NCBI RefSeq assembly: GCF_947179165.1
Contig: NC_077242.1
Span: forward strand, 34,903,097 to 34,967,096
Length of the DNA: 64,000 nt
Reading direction: 5' to 3'
Source of the DNA: Solanum dulcamara
Lineage: Eukaryota > Streptophyta > Magnoliopsida > Solanales > Solanaceae
Shown: positions 23,058 to 33,900 of the stretch, piece after piece
Position numbering within the stretch: position 1 is the first letter of the stretch
How the letters are laid out: every line of letters starts with the position of its first letter
Translations under genes and position numbers: made by a program
The notes under the pieces: generated by a model
Seen by the model: the letters and a program-made list of their open reading frames with translations, nothing else
Told to the model about the DNA's origin: nothing
The model's database searches: none

Positions 23058-25100
23058 TATAATGACCCTCTATGTCATTTTCCTAATACTGTTCCATTTT
23101 ATCATTTAGATAATTCCTATAGCGACCCCGGGTCATTTATGACCTACTGGCACTTATAGCTCGGTCGCCTGGTCATTCGTTTGGGTTTTAGACCCATTTC
23201 CTTATTTTGGAGCTTTTATAACTTAAAATTTTGATTTCGGTCATAACTTCAAGAAAACAACCTCAGAATAGAATTCTGATGGTTCCATCAGCTCTAGAAT
23301 GGCCAAATTAAGCTAGTAGAATAGTCAGCATGAGTACCAAGGCAATCGATATGAGTTTGGGGTCATTTGACACTTTTGCCTTTGAAATTTAGTCTATGGT
23401 TGACTTTGTTCAAGTTTTTTGGATAATGCACTCAAATAAAAATTTTGATAGTGTGATTAGCTTCGGAATATCGATTTTTATCTAGAACAACCCTTCATTC
23501 ACTTTTCGAGACTTCCGGTCTAATCCCGAGTACCGTTATGGAATTTGGTTCAAAATGGACCTTAGTGTGGGACCCACTTTCAGTTGTAACGACCTCATAT
23601 AAAATTTTTTATTGCTCCATTGAGTTCGAATCTTAGAATTTGGTTGGGTAGCATATCTCGTTTATACGCATGGGATTTTGAACGAATTCCTAGCACCCCG
23701 TCAGAATATTTGAACTTGGTAAAAAACAGCTTCTCAACTGATATCTGGTATAGGAGACCTAGGTCTTTGTTCCCCTCGTTCGCGGGGCGATCGCAGCTTT
23801 CACAAAGTTATACCTCTTTTGCCTCCACGTTCGCGGACCACTAGCCGCGTTTGCAAAGGTCAACTGTCCTGACCTCCACGTTCGCGGGCCACTTAGACCG
23901 CGTTCGTGAAGGCCAAACCTTGGTCTTTTAATAAAAGACCAAGGACAAACTCCACACCATTTTCTAACTCGAAACTTCGATTACTCCTCCATCTTTCAAC
24001 TAAATTTGGTGATTCAAGGTCTAAATTCAAGGAAATTATGTAGGGAATCCATTGGTGAGTTCAGAAACTTATTTAGGAGCTTTGTGTGAGGTAAATTTCT
24101 ATTTTATCTGCTGCGTTTAGTCATTTTTGAGATGAAACTATGTTGATTTTGGAGGATTGTAACTTGGCCATTTTAGCTCCGTTTTTAGTGATTTTTGAGG
24201 CTAAGTTGTGGCGTTTGTTGTGAGGAACTTTGTGCTGTAATTTTTTTTGAATGGGGATGCTTCATTTTTAAGAAATTACTATGTAAAGATGTTGCCTTAA
24301 TAATTCTCTTAGCTTGAAAATATGGGAATTTGTTGCATGACTGGTTCGTGTTATTTTCCAACCCCAAATTGTGTTGTAATTTAATCCTTGACCATTGTGG
24401 GTTGCCCTTGTGGACTAGTTTTTGGGGTCAATTTCGGATGCGGATTCCACATTTTTCATTCTAGACCCCAAAATTGGTCTGTCTCCAAAAATTATAAAAT
24501 TACTATCTAAATGACCATAACGATGTTGTGATTCCTTTTTTGATAATGTGGTAGTGTTCTGAGGTTGTTCTAAAGGAAAACGCTCCAGCATAGTAACTTG
24601 GAGCAATCGCCTACAGGTAGGCTACAACTTCTTCTTTAGATTGAGCTGGATTGTGTGAACTTATGTTGAGATAGATGGAATTTAGGTTGGGTAGCTTATT
24701 TTATATCTTAGGTGGTAGAAATCATGTTTTAGACTTTCATTGAGTTTTTCAGGTAATTGGAAGCATGTTGGCCTTAGTATAGCTTGTAAACTTGCTTTAG
24801 ATGCCCCGACGTTGCTTCGATGGGCTTACATCATTATAGAATAGTGTAGCAGGCTAGTGTCTGGTAGTTTGGCCTTATCTAGGTGGTAACCTTACTCGTA
24901 TGAATAGACTTATTCATAACTCAGAATAATTTTAACGTTCGAGAGGCATCGGCGATACTAGACTTTTTGATCATTCTGTTTTAGCTCTAATTTGAGCTTT
25001 GGCGGTTTATCGATTGATTCATTAGAGAGGGGATTCTCAGAGCTATTAGCATCCAGTTGGAAAGAAGAATATTCGACACCATCGAATAAATTATCTGTGA

Positions 25101-25490
25101 GTATTCAGGTACCTAGTAGCAGCCTCCATTCTGAAATTCCATCAAGGAGCATTAGGGTAGCCAGCCCCAGCTTCTACCGACTTACTAGTATGGCGAGCAT
25201 TCGGGTACCAAGCCCTGGCCTCAACTGTACCAATAGATTATGTCGATTATACGGGTACCCAGCCCCAGCCTCAATCGTACGGATATATTATGGTGAGCAT
25301 CCGAGTACCCAGCCCGACCTTGACCGTAACGATGTATTATGGTGAGCATCCGGGTACCCAACCCCAGCCTCGACTGTTCTAATGTATTATGGAGAGAATC
25401 TGGGTATCTAGACTCGGCCTTGACCACATTGGGAACTCAGACGAGTATCGGGGTAGCTAGTCCCAGCCTTGGCCCGTAGAACATTCATGG
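25101..25490 (+). repeat. about 49-bp tandem repeat array inside the gypsy-3 LTR
   Basis: Eight units, each with a core like GCATCCGGGTACCCAGCCCC, begin at about 25101, 25149, 25197, 25246, 25297, 25345, 25395 and 25444. The regular 48-51 base spacing creates overlapping false open frames on both strands (24992-25345, 25221-25427). The gypsy-4 LTR keeps a shorter array. Confidence 0.8.
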
Positions 25491-25682
25491 CTTACTGATT
25501 CTTGGGGAATTTTGTTTGGAACAGACATGGCCCTCCAATTCTTGGCATCATAGATTTATGACTCCTAGCCTTGGTAGTGTAGATTTTCTGTGTACTTGAA
25601 GGGCTTATGGGGATTCGTCCGGGTTTTTATTTAAACTTGCCGATGAGTGTCCCAATTGAGCTTCTAGGGCCCAGTACGATAT

Positions 25683-25687
25683 AGTTA
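25683..25687. repeat. target site duplication AGTTA (left) of soloLTR-2
   Basis: AGTTA here is repeated at 28864-28868. Joining the outer flanks restores the alignment with the uninterrupted gypsy-4 LTR. Confidence 0.85.
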
Positions 25688-26375
25688 TGTCATGACCCAA
25701 CTCCGTAGGTCATGACTGGTGCCCGAGTTGGGCACCCATATGTATCCTTAGCCCCACTTAGTGTGTTAGCAAAATAGACAAAAGTAGGAGTCAAAAAGGG
25801 GTCGCTAGAGAGCGTATGAGAACAGATATAGCACAAGAGGGCCGTTAAGGCCATCATAGAACACAAAGACCAAAACATATATACATAACCCACATCACAA
25901 GTCTACAGACCTCTACAGAATGATAGCCTAGTCATATGACGGGACAGGGCCCCGTCGTACCCTTAACCAACATGTACAAATGTACAACAGAAAAGTTAGT
26001 ACCAAACTAGGGCTCCGGACAAAAGAGCACTGCTAACGGACAGGGTGGATGTCCTAGGTGAGTAGATCAGCAAACCAAATGTCTGTACCTACGGGCCTGA
26101 AATGCACCCCCACAAAGAAAGGGGGTCAATACGGGAAATGTACTGAATATGTAAAGCATGGACTGTAAAAAGTAAAGCCATTACCAGAAAGAAGGTGCAA
26201 AAATGAGCGAACTACCCAGAATACCAAAATGCTTTTCATAACCATAGATAATGTATGCAGAAAACATATGCCATATGCGGCCCCATTATGGGACTCAATG
26301 AATAAATCGTGGTCGCCGCCCCATCACTAATGCCACGGCACATCATAACTCCAAAGTAGGCAATATCTCCATAAC

Positions 26376-26424
26376 AGATCATATCATATCAGATGGTTAT
26401 ATCATATCATATCATATCATATGT
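26376..26424 (+). repeat. TCATA-type pentanucleotide microsatellite in soloLTR-2
   Basis: Runs of TCATA/ATATC units (about eight in two blocks) are present. The 18-base phrase 'ggcacatcataactccaa' stands before (26336) and, nearly unchanged, after (26430) the run, suggesting a slippage-linked duplication. Confidence 0.7.
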
Positions 26425-28415
26425 ATACATGGCACATCATAACTCCACAAATCCCATGTACAGGTCATACCTGCCCCCTCACGTCGGGGCACAACGAACA
26501 ATGCAGAGAAGTACACATGATAACAAATCCTGGTTTGGGCTCAGTGAAAGAAGCATTGAGGCATCCACGAGTGGAGTGGTGAGAAACTAAATACAATATA
26601 AAATATAAAACATTTCCAGAGACTCAATAGCATAACTCCGATGACAAGTCATATAAGAGAAATTGAGCGATAATCATAATGCATGTCTTTCAGATATCAC
26701 GATGGTCTGTGTCAAAATAGTCTTTCTGAAATGGTTTCTATATTTCAAAATATATTATGGGGCTCAGTGTAATAATTAAAATAACAGTCGTTTAATATTT
26801 GGAAGCATAGCAAAAAGTTTCCTTTGAATTCTACTCAACATAAGTCAAATGGAATAATTAAAATGAGCTATCGTTCAAAATCAAGATAAGAGTCATATCA
26901 AGTACCTTTTGAAAGTTACTATGGATTACATCAAAATAGAACTTCTAGAATTATATACTCGTATCAAAGCGTAATAAAATGTCTTTTGGAAATCAAGAAA
27001 TTGGCCATTCTAGTGGCTCTAGGAATAGGAACTTCCTTGGAACCATATAAAATTTATATTTTTTTCATAAATACCATGCCAACAGAAATATTATCTTTAC
27101 ATACTTATGCCAAATCATGCCAAGAGAAAGAATAAGTTTACATACTTATGCCAAAAACATGCCAAAAGAAGGAAACGTTAGCTTTACATACCTCTTACGG
27201 ATTACTCTTAACACGCTCGCCTCGTCGTCTCTTGAACCTATTTAACATGAAAGTAATTCTAAGGTTAGTGACCTTCGACTTTCCATCTAGTAATTCTACC
27301 ACCAATTACCCATAGGAACCAATTCCTTATTCACCTTTCTCGACTAGTCTCGACTAGTCTATTAGTTAGTTAAAAGTTAACAAAATTCGAGCAGCATGTC
27401 CCCTATAAATTGCCCTATCCAAATTATAAACTTAGCAGACATATTACCCACACTAACCAGAAGAAAATACATGACCATACCACTGCAACATTACCCAAAG
27501 AAAGTCCCAAACAGCCCGCTCAAAACTACGATACCAAAAGAGGATTTTTAATCTCTATTTCGTAAAACCTTTAACCATACATAACGGGGGGTCATGTGGC
27601 TGAAACCAGAAGCTACCACACCAATTTTTGAACACTTTCCATACCTGATACACACAATCAAACTACCTGAAAGCACATCACAAAAACCACAACACACTAC
27701 TCGACTCTGATTTAACTATAACAACCTTAGTTAGTTTGTTTCTAATGTCAAGCATCCTTGTGCAATTTTTATACTTTCAGACACATATAAGACGTTTAAT
27801 ATACTCCATAACAACACCATAAACTCCAAATTGAAAGAAAAACCCTTACCTTATCCGAAATTGGCTAAAGCTTGCCAAAACTTGCCTCGGAAGTTCTTCT
27901 AGCCTGGCTGAAATATCATGGCTGTTTGTTGTCTTCTTGGTGATGCTTAAAACCTTAACTTTAAATTATTTAACACCCTCATAAAATGTACAAACCCTTA
28001 CCAAAACGTGGGAGAAGAGAGCCAAGCCATACCTTAACAAACGGCTTCCCAAACTTGCTGAAAATTAACTTTGAAAACTCTTTTACGCGGCTGAGCTTTG
28101 GTGGATATTTGCAGCCCTATATTGATTCCCCAAATAGTTAATTTATGTTATTAACACCTCTACTTATTTGATAAATACCTTAGATAATTAATTGATGGAA
28201 CAAAATTAGGGCTTACCTTTCACTTTGGCCAAAGTCGTCGCCCCTCTCTCTTAACCTCTTAGGGTTTCACTTTTTGTTTCTTTTGTTCTAAGTGCTGAAA
28301 TAAGATATGTAAAGAATGTAGTACATATATACACCTCCTTAAGAGGTGACACATGGGCACCACCTCAATTATGCATCCAATTCAAATCTGCTATGTGGCA
28401 GCGTGGGGCCCACCT

Positions 28416-28493
28416 TAAGTAGGTGTATCACCTACTTGGTCCAAGTAGGTGCATCACCTACTTAGTCCAAGTAGGTACATCACCTGCTTGCTT
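28416..28493 (+). repeat. three 26-bp hairpin-forming repeats in the soloLTR-2 U3
   Basis: Three tandem units start at 28416, 28443 and 28469. The first is AAGTAGGTG-TAT-CACCTACTT followed by GGTCC, a perfect 9-bp inverted repeat with a 3-base spacer. The third unit has one arm mutated. The related soloLTR-1 region (5954-5999) has only a loose version. Confidence 0.7.
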
Positions 28494-28863
28494 TCGAGTA
28501 GGTCCTACACCTCCTTTCGTCTCTTCCATGGATTCACAATCTTGTCTCATTTTAAGAGCCTATGTATTCCTTGCTACTTAAGTTCGATGCATACTCAAGT
28601 AGCTCAAGTATGTAAGACATCCAAGTTGGTAGCTTATGCAAGTAAGTCAATTTCCACGACTTGTTATTTAGCCTCCAACTCCTTTCGGATTCTTATAACG
28701 CTATTTCCAATTTTCTCTATATTGGGGTATCTTATTCTCCCCTCCTTAGAGTTGTTTGATAGTATTATAGATTATCTGACTCAGATGATGACTTATAAGA
28801 AACTTAAGAGCCTTCCCAGAAACTTAAGAAGCGTTTTAAGGTACCAAAGTACGGGGTGTAATA

Positions 28864-28868
28864 AGTTA
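28864..28868. repeat. target site duplication AGTTA (right) of soloLTR-2
   Basis: Second copy of the duplication described at 25683-25687. Confidence 0.85.
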
Positions 28869-29471
28869 GTTGTAGTTCTCTTACGTGGTACCTTCCCTAC
28901 TTTAGATACTTATTATTACTCCTATTTAGGCATATTCCTCTTTTCATATTGTTTTTACCTTTCCTACTCATTCGTCCTATGATTCATATTAGGTACTTAT
29001 TGTCTTGGTACTCATACTACACTTTGTATCTACTATCGTGATGGAGGATCGAGCACCAGCTACCATCGCAGATAGATCAAGCTTGTTGTAGTCAGCTTTA
29101 GAGACTAGGGTAAGCACTTGATGTTTTGGGATTATTTCTGTCTCCTTCAGTATGGATGGCCCATCTTTTGCCTTTTTGAGACTAGTCAGTTATTGTATAT
29201 ACTTTTGGTCTACTTTTGGGACTTGTACTCGTCGTTTATTTTATACAACTCTGCACTTGTGAACTCTAGGTTCTGGGAGAGATATTAAGTTTAAATTATC
29301 ATGTTTTAGTTTACTTTCGCTTATTTAGTCTATTTATTTTAGAATTTTCTATTCGTGATTAGTTTTTGCCCTCAAACCCATTACTTGTCATTTCGAGTTT
29401 ACGGGTTAGCTTACCGACTGGTAGGGTATAGTAGGTGCCATCATGGCATGAGAAATTAGGAGGTGACAAGT

Positions 29472-29483
29472 TGGTATTAGAGC
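29472..29483 (+). other. gypsy-3 primer binding site (tRNA-iMet)
   Basis: TGGTATTAGAGC lies 3 bases after the LTR end. It differs from TGGTATCAGAGC by one C-to-T change. Confidence 0.8.
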
Positions 29484-29676
29484 CACAGATTCATTGATCT
29501 CACTTGTACAGAGCTAACGTCTAGTAGAGTCCCGTAGATGGGAGTGGAGACGTCCATAACTTATCTTCGAGAGGATACAAGATATCATTAGGAATGTTCT
29601 CTGTATTGTATTATTATGTGCAGTCTTGTTTCTTATTGGTTTCCTAAAATCCCATTTGTTTCACTCTTTCGTAGGA

Positions 29677-31120
29677 ATGGATCATAGGTACGGTACCACT
29701 GGTGGCGATTATCCACTAAGGTTGAGTAGGCCTAGAGGCCTGCCCAATGGCTTAGGCATAGGATCAGCACCAGCTCTTGATCCAGATATAGCTCCTGAGC
29801 ATGTAGAGGAACACTGGGGATCCCCTATTCCTCCTTAGTTGGAAGGGCAACTACTAGTAGCTTAGCCTCCAGCCATACCAGTTATGAACCTAGCATTATA
29901 GGCAACCATTGCTCAGGTCCTCATGGCTTTCGAGGTTATACCATAGGCCCCTGCTCTAGAGGCAGATATGCTCTCACCACAGGATCTGCCTGCATTACCA
30001 GCAATGGAAGTTCAGCTACCTCTGCTAGCTATTGTACCCCCTCCAGCAGTTCCGGAGGGTGTTATGTCATAACAGGAGCAGAAGATGTTGGGGGCCTTTC
30101 AGAGGCTATCACCCTCGATAGTTTCTAGATCTATTAGCAAGGATGACATGGAGTTTCTGACTACCTACTAGGAGTAGCTCCACTCCTTAGGTCTTGTGGA
30201 GTCTATAGGCGCCACCTTCACTGCTCACTAGTTTCGTGGGTCAAACAAATAGTGGTAGCATTCTTACTTACAGACCAGGCTAGTTGGGTCACTGTCATTG
30301 TCATGGGCTTAGTTCTTAAAGGCGTTTTTAGCTTGTTACATCCCCAAGAGAATTAGGGACTGACTATGGGATTAGTTTACTTAGTTGTAGAAGGTTCAGA
30401 TGACTGTTGCTGAGTATGAGGCCAGATTTCACTAGCTATCCCGACATTCTACTATGATTCTACCCACTAAGAAGGAACGGGTACAGTGTTTTGTATGCTG
30501 ATTGAGGCCCTACCTGAGGTTGGAGACCGAGCACTTGGTTTCTACGGGATGCTTTTTTCTGGATGTGGTGTATCATACCTGCATCATAGAGATTTTTCAT
30601 CGCCAGTCCTAAGGGGGAAGCGATAAGAGACCTAGGCATTAAGGTAGCTATAGTGGGTCCCAATCTAGGGGCCATGATAGTTATGACAGTTCCTACCAGC
30701 GGTTCCATCATGATAGATACCAGTAGGGTCAGTCTAGCCGGCTGGTTCAGGCTGCCCTGCCAGCAGCTGAAGGTACTTAGCCCCATTCAGGGGATTCCAT
30801 CGCAGGGTAGAGCTCAAGAAGAGCAGGTACACTCTCTTTCTATCACGAACGAATTATCACAGGCCGCTCAACTTCAGGTTATTTTGATTGTGGCTCATTA
30901 GAGCACTGGTCTAGGGAGTTCCCCAGCTGGGCTAGACCATTAGCAGGAGTACCACCTTCACCCAGAGGTAGATATCAGGGTCAGGGCCACGACGATGGCC
31001 AGTAGAGTATTTTGGGAGGTCCCCAGCGAGGCAGGACAAGTGGCAGGGTAGATGGATGTAGGGGAGGCTGATAGGGCCATTTCTATGCTGCTCCTGTGAG
31101 GGCAGAGGACGAGGCATCAA
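29677..31120 (+). pseudogene. gag: gypsy-3 gag pseudogene, rich in TAG stops
   Basis: It starts at the ATG at 29677 (MDHRYGTTGGDY), about 190 bases after the primer site, matching the gypsy-4 start at 35356. The gag core (QRLSPS, EFLTTY, SLGLVES) lies at about 30080-30230. Between 29677 and about 30470 I count 16 in-frame stops, and 14 are TAG, mostly where the family has glutamine. The knuckle (about 30877-30920) reads YFDCGSLEHWSREF, with its first and last cysteines replaced. A frameshift follows near 30475. It is not translatable. Confidence 0.8.
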
Positions 31121-32486
31121 ATGATGTCATCACAGGTACTATCCTTATATATTTGCAGACTATTTCATCTTTAGTTGCACAGGTTCCATGTATTCTTTTG
31201 TGTATATATATTTTTCTGCCCGTTTGGGTATTGTTCATAATTCACTTTAAGTGTCGTTGTATGTTTCGACCTGGTAGGGGATTCTTTAGTAGTGGATCAG
31301 GTTTGTAAATCCTGTGTGGTGACTATTCAGGGGTATGAGACCGGGAAGTTCTTATTTTACTTGATATGCTGGACTTTGATGTTATTCTGGGCATGGATTG
31401 GCTATCCTCTCACCATGCAATTTTGGACTACTATGCCCATACTGCTACATTATCCATGCCTAGCATTCCCTTGTCTTGTGTCAGGGTACTTATAGTTGCT
31501 CACTGACAGGGATCATATCCTTTATATAAGCCCGATAGCTGGTTGCATCTAGGTGTTTGGCGTACTTAGCATATGCCCGTGATATGTACAGTAAGGCCCC
31601 TTCTGTTGTTTTAGTTCCTATGGTTCGGGAGTTTATTGATGTCTTCTCTACTGATCTACCTGGCTTACCCTTAGAGAGGGATATTGACTTTGCCATAGAT
31701 TTGGAGCCAGGCATTAAGCCTATTTTTATACCACCTTTACCATATGGCCCCCTCAGAGCTCAAGGGGCTCATTGTGCAACTTGAGAACCTCCTAGGTAAG
31801 GGCTTTACTTTTTCTAGTTTGTCACCATGGGGTGCACCTAGCCTGTTTGTTAACAAGAAGGATGGGACTATGCGGATGTGTGTTGATTACAGGTAGTTGA
31901 ATAATGTGACGGTGAAAAACCATTACACCATGCCTCGTATCGATAATCTGTTTGACCAAATTTAAGGTGCCACCTTATTTTCTAAGATTGATCTAAAGTC
32001 CGGCTACCATCAGTTGTTGATTAGAGCTGCCAACATTCCTAATACTGATTTTCAAACTCGCTATGGCCATTACGAGTTCCTTGTGATGTCTTTTGGGCTT
32101 ACTAATGCCCTAGCAGCTTTTATAGACCTTATGACTCGAGTATTCAGGCCTTATCTTTACTTCTTCATGATTGTATTCATCGATGATATACCGGTAAACT
32201 TGCAGAGTAAAGAGGAGCACGCGTAGCATTTGAGGGTTGTGCTCTAGACTATGAGAGATCGACAGCTTTATGCTAAATTCTCAAAGTGCGAGTTTTGGTT
32301 GGAGTCTGTGGAATATCTAGGACACGTGGTGTCCAAGGAGGGTATCATGGTAGATCCGGTGAAGATTTAGGTTATTCGTGGTTGGGCTAGACACACATCT
32401 GTTATAGAGATTAGGAGCTTTGTCGGATAGGCTAGTTATTATAGGCACTTCATCGAGGGTTTCTATACCGTTTCATCCCCTTTGAT
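31121..32486 (+). pseudogene. pol: gypsy-3 pol fragment (PR-RT), truncated at the inversion junction
   Basis: The protease keeps LDFDVILGMDWLSSHH (about 31370-31420). The region before RT has FIDVFSTDLPGLPLERDIDF (31628-31690). RT continues with PWGAP (31827), MPRIDNLFDQ (31930) and the catalytic FIDD (32176-32187). TAG replaces glutamine at DYRQLN (31895), at EEHAQHL (32223) and at VVLQT (32248). The coding ends after SSPL at about 32484 and the sequence then reads into gypsy-4 on the opposite strand. RNase H and integrase are absent. Confidence 0.82.
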
Positions 32487-32490
32487 TCAC
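32484..32490. other. tail-to-tail junction of gypsy-3 and gypsy-4
   Basis: Left of here the plus strand encodes the end of gypsy-3 RT (FIEGFYTVSSPL). Right of here the minus strand encodes the same region of gypsy-4 ([19 protein letters not shown], then VWSEECE up to the junction). The gypsy-4 arm reaches about 45 bases further along the element than the gypsy-3 arm, leaving a short loop between inverted arms. No LTR end or duplication is seen at the joint. Confidence 0.8.
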
Positions 32491-33900
32491 ACTCCTCGGA
32501 CCACACAAAGGGGATATCCTTATGGGTCAATGGGGCTGCAATGGTGGAGAAACTCTCGACGAAACGCCTATAATAACCAGCCAATCCGATGAAGCTCCAA
32601 ATCTCTTTAATAGATATGGGCTAGCCCAATTACTAATAGTCTCATTCTTCATCGGATCTACCATAATACCCTCCTTGGACACTACATATCCCAGAAATGC
32701 CACAGACTTCAACCAAAACTTGCAATTTGAGAACTTGGCATAAAGCTGCTTATCTCTCAAAGTCTGGAGCACAATTCTCAAATGTTGCGTATGCTCCTCT
32801 ATACCCCGCGAGTATACTAGTATATCATCGATGAATACGATAACGAAGTAATCAAGATAATACCTAAATACTTGAGTCATAAGGTCCATAAAGAATGCGG
32901 GGGAATTAGTAAGCCCAAAAGACATCACAAGGAACTCGTAGTGGCCATAACGAGTCCAAAATATAGTCTTAGGAATGTTGGCAGCTCTAATCCTTGAATG
33001 GTAGTAGCCGGACCTCAAGTCAATCTTATAAAACACGTCGACACCCTAAAGTTGGTCGAACAGATCATCAATACAAGGCATGGGGTAATGGTTTTTTATC
33101 GTCACCTTGTTCAACTGCCTGTAGTCAACACACATTTGCATAGTCCCATTCTTTTTCTTAACAAACAGGACAAGAGCACCCCATAGAGACACACTTGGAT
33201 GAATAAAGCCCATACCTAGGAGGACTTCATACTGAACACTGAGCTCCCAAAGCTCTACGGAAGCCTTACAATAAGGTAAAATAGAAATAGGTGTAGTGCC
33301 TGACTCCAAGTCTATAGAAAATTTTATATCTCTCTCTTGGGGTAGGCTAGGTAGGTCGGTAGGAAAGACATCAGTAAACTCCCAGACCATAGAAACCAAA
33401 TCAACAGAAAGGGCCTCGTTGGACACATCACAGACATTGCTAAGTAGGCCAAACATTCGTAAGCAACTAGCTGTTGAGCCCACATAAATGATATAATCCC
33501 CATTGGTGAGCGGCTATAAGCACTCTGCCACAAGACTGGGGGAATGCCAGGATGTCTAAGGTAACGGTCTTAGAATAATAGGCCAAAACTGCATGGTGAG
33601 GGGAAAGCCAATCCATGCCCAGTATAATATCAAAGTCCAACATATCTAATAGAATAAGGTCAGCCTGAGTCTCATGCCCCTGAATAGTCACCGCACAAGA
33701 TCTACATACCTGATCCACTACTAAAGACTTCCCTACCGAGGTTGAAACATATAATAGTACCTCAAGTGACTCATAAATAATACCCAAACGAGGAGAAAAA
33801 TATATAGACACATAAGAATACATGGAACCTAGATCAAATAAAGCTGAAGTAGTCTGCTGACATATGAGGATGGTATCTGTGATGACATCATCTGATTCCT
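32487..33900 (-). pseudogene. pol: gypsy-4 pol fragment (PR-RT, start of RNase H)
   Basis: On the minus strand the protease has [18 protein letters not shown] (about 33600-33650). The RT frame 33046-33483 holds the [10 protein letters not shown] and [18 protein letters not shown] blocks, and 32527-33036 holds [22 protein letters not shown] and the intact catalytic FIDD (32824-32835). A frameshift near 32600 separates the end, where [18 protein letters not shown] can still be read. The reading stops at the gypsy-3 junction, so most of RNase H and all of integrase are missing. Confidence 0.84.

Larger units (their letters stand above)
25688..28863 (-). repeat. soloLTR-2: 3176-bp solo gypsy-type LTR, antisense
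   Basis: It is bounded by AGTTA duplications and sits within the gypsy-3 5' LTR. On the minus strand it starts TATTACACCCCG and ends GGGTCATGACA, again an ancestral TGTTACACCCC...CA with the first G lost. It is the same family as soloLTR-1, sharing the GGGCCC...CCATATG-type block (25950 against 8190) and the 3' half in order. No primer site or coding domain is present. The 177-codon open frame at 28449-28982 (+) runs antisense across its U3 and out into gypsy-3, so it is not a gene. Confidence 0.85.
23058..29468 (+). repeat. gypsy-3 5' LTR (about 3.2 kb without the nested soloLTR-2)
   Basis: It begins about TATAATGACCC and ends GGAGGTGACA before the primer site. The part left of soloLTR-2 (23058-25687) and the part right of it (28864-29468) align in order with the reverse complement of the gypsy-4 LTR (35565-38764). 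For example, 'cctatagcgaccc' at 23128 matches the minus strand near 38700. It holds an array of about 49-bp repeats (25101-25490). The LTR covers the phrases 'ttcgcgggccact' (about 23882), which resemble coding only by chance. Confidence 0.82.
23058..32486 (+). mobile_element. gypsy-3: Ty3/gypsy retrotransposon, 5' half only, holding soloLTR-2
   Basis: This element has a 5' LTR of about 3.2 kb (split by soloLTR-2), a primer site, gag, protease and RT, and then stops at about 32486 near the RT/RNase H boundary, where it joins gypsy-4 in inverted orientation. Its gag start (MDHRYGTTGGDY) and LTR differ from gypsy-1/2/5/6/7, so gypsy-3 and gypsy-4 form a separate family. Most premature stops are TAG at glutamine positions. 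Confidence 0.85.

Noticed and set aside
23700..23940. GC-richer stretch with 'ttcgcgggccac' phrases, considered as a host exon
   Set aside because: It is conserved in the reverse complement within the gypsy-4 LTR (about 37880-38060), so it belongs to the LTR.
24992..25427. Overlapping open frames on both strands that look repeat-containing
   Set aside because: They follow the 49-bp tandem array in the gypsy-3 LTR. The regular period near a multiple of three plus drift gives open frames without coding.
25101..25490. Regularly spaced repeats, considered as a CRISPR array
   Set aside because: The whole 49-base unit repeats, with no unique spacers. The context is a plant LTR, and no cas genes are present.
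28449..28982. 177-codon open frame on the plus strand, the second longest in the window
   Set aside because: It runs antisense through the soloLTR-2 U3, crosses its boundary and target duplication at 28863-28868, and enters the gypsy-3 LTR. No domain is recognisable, and composition is low-complexity S/L/Y.
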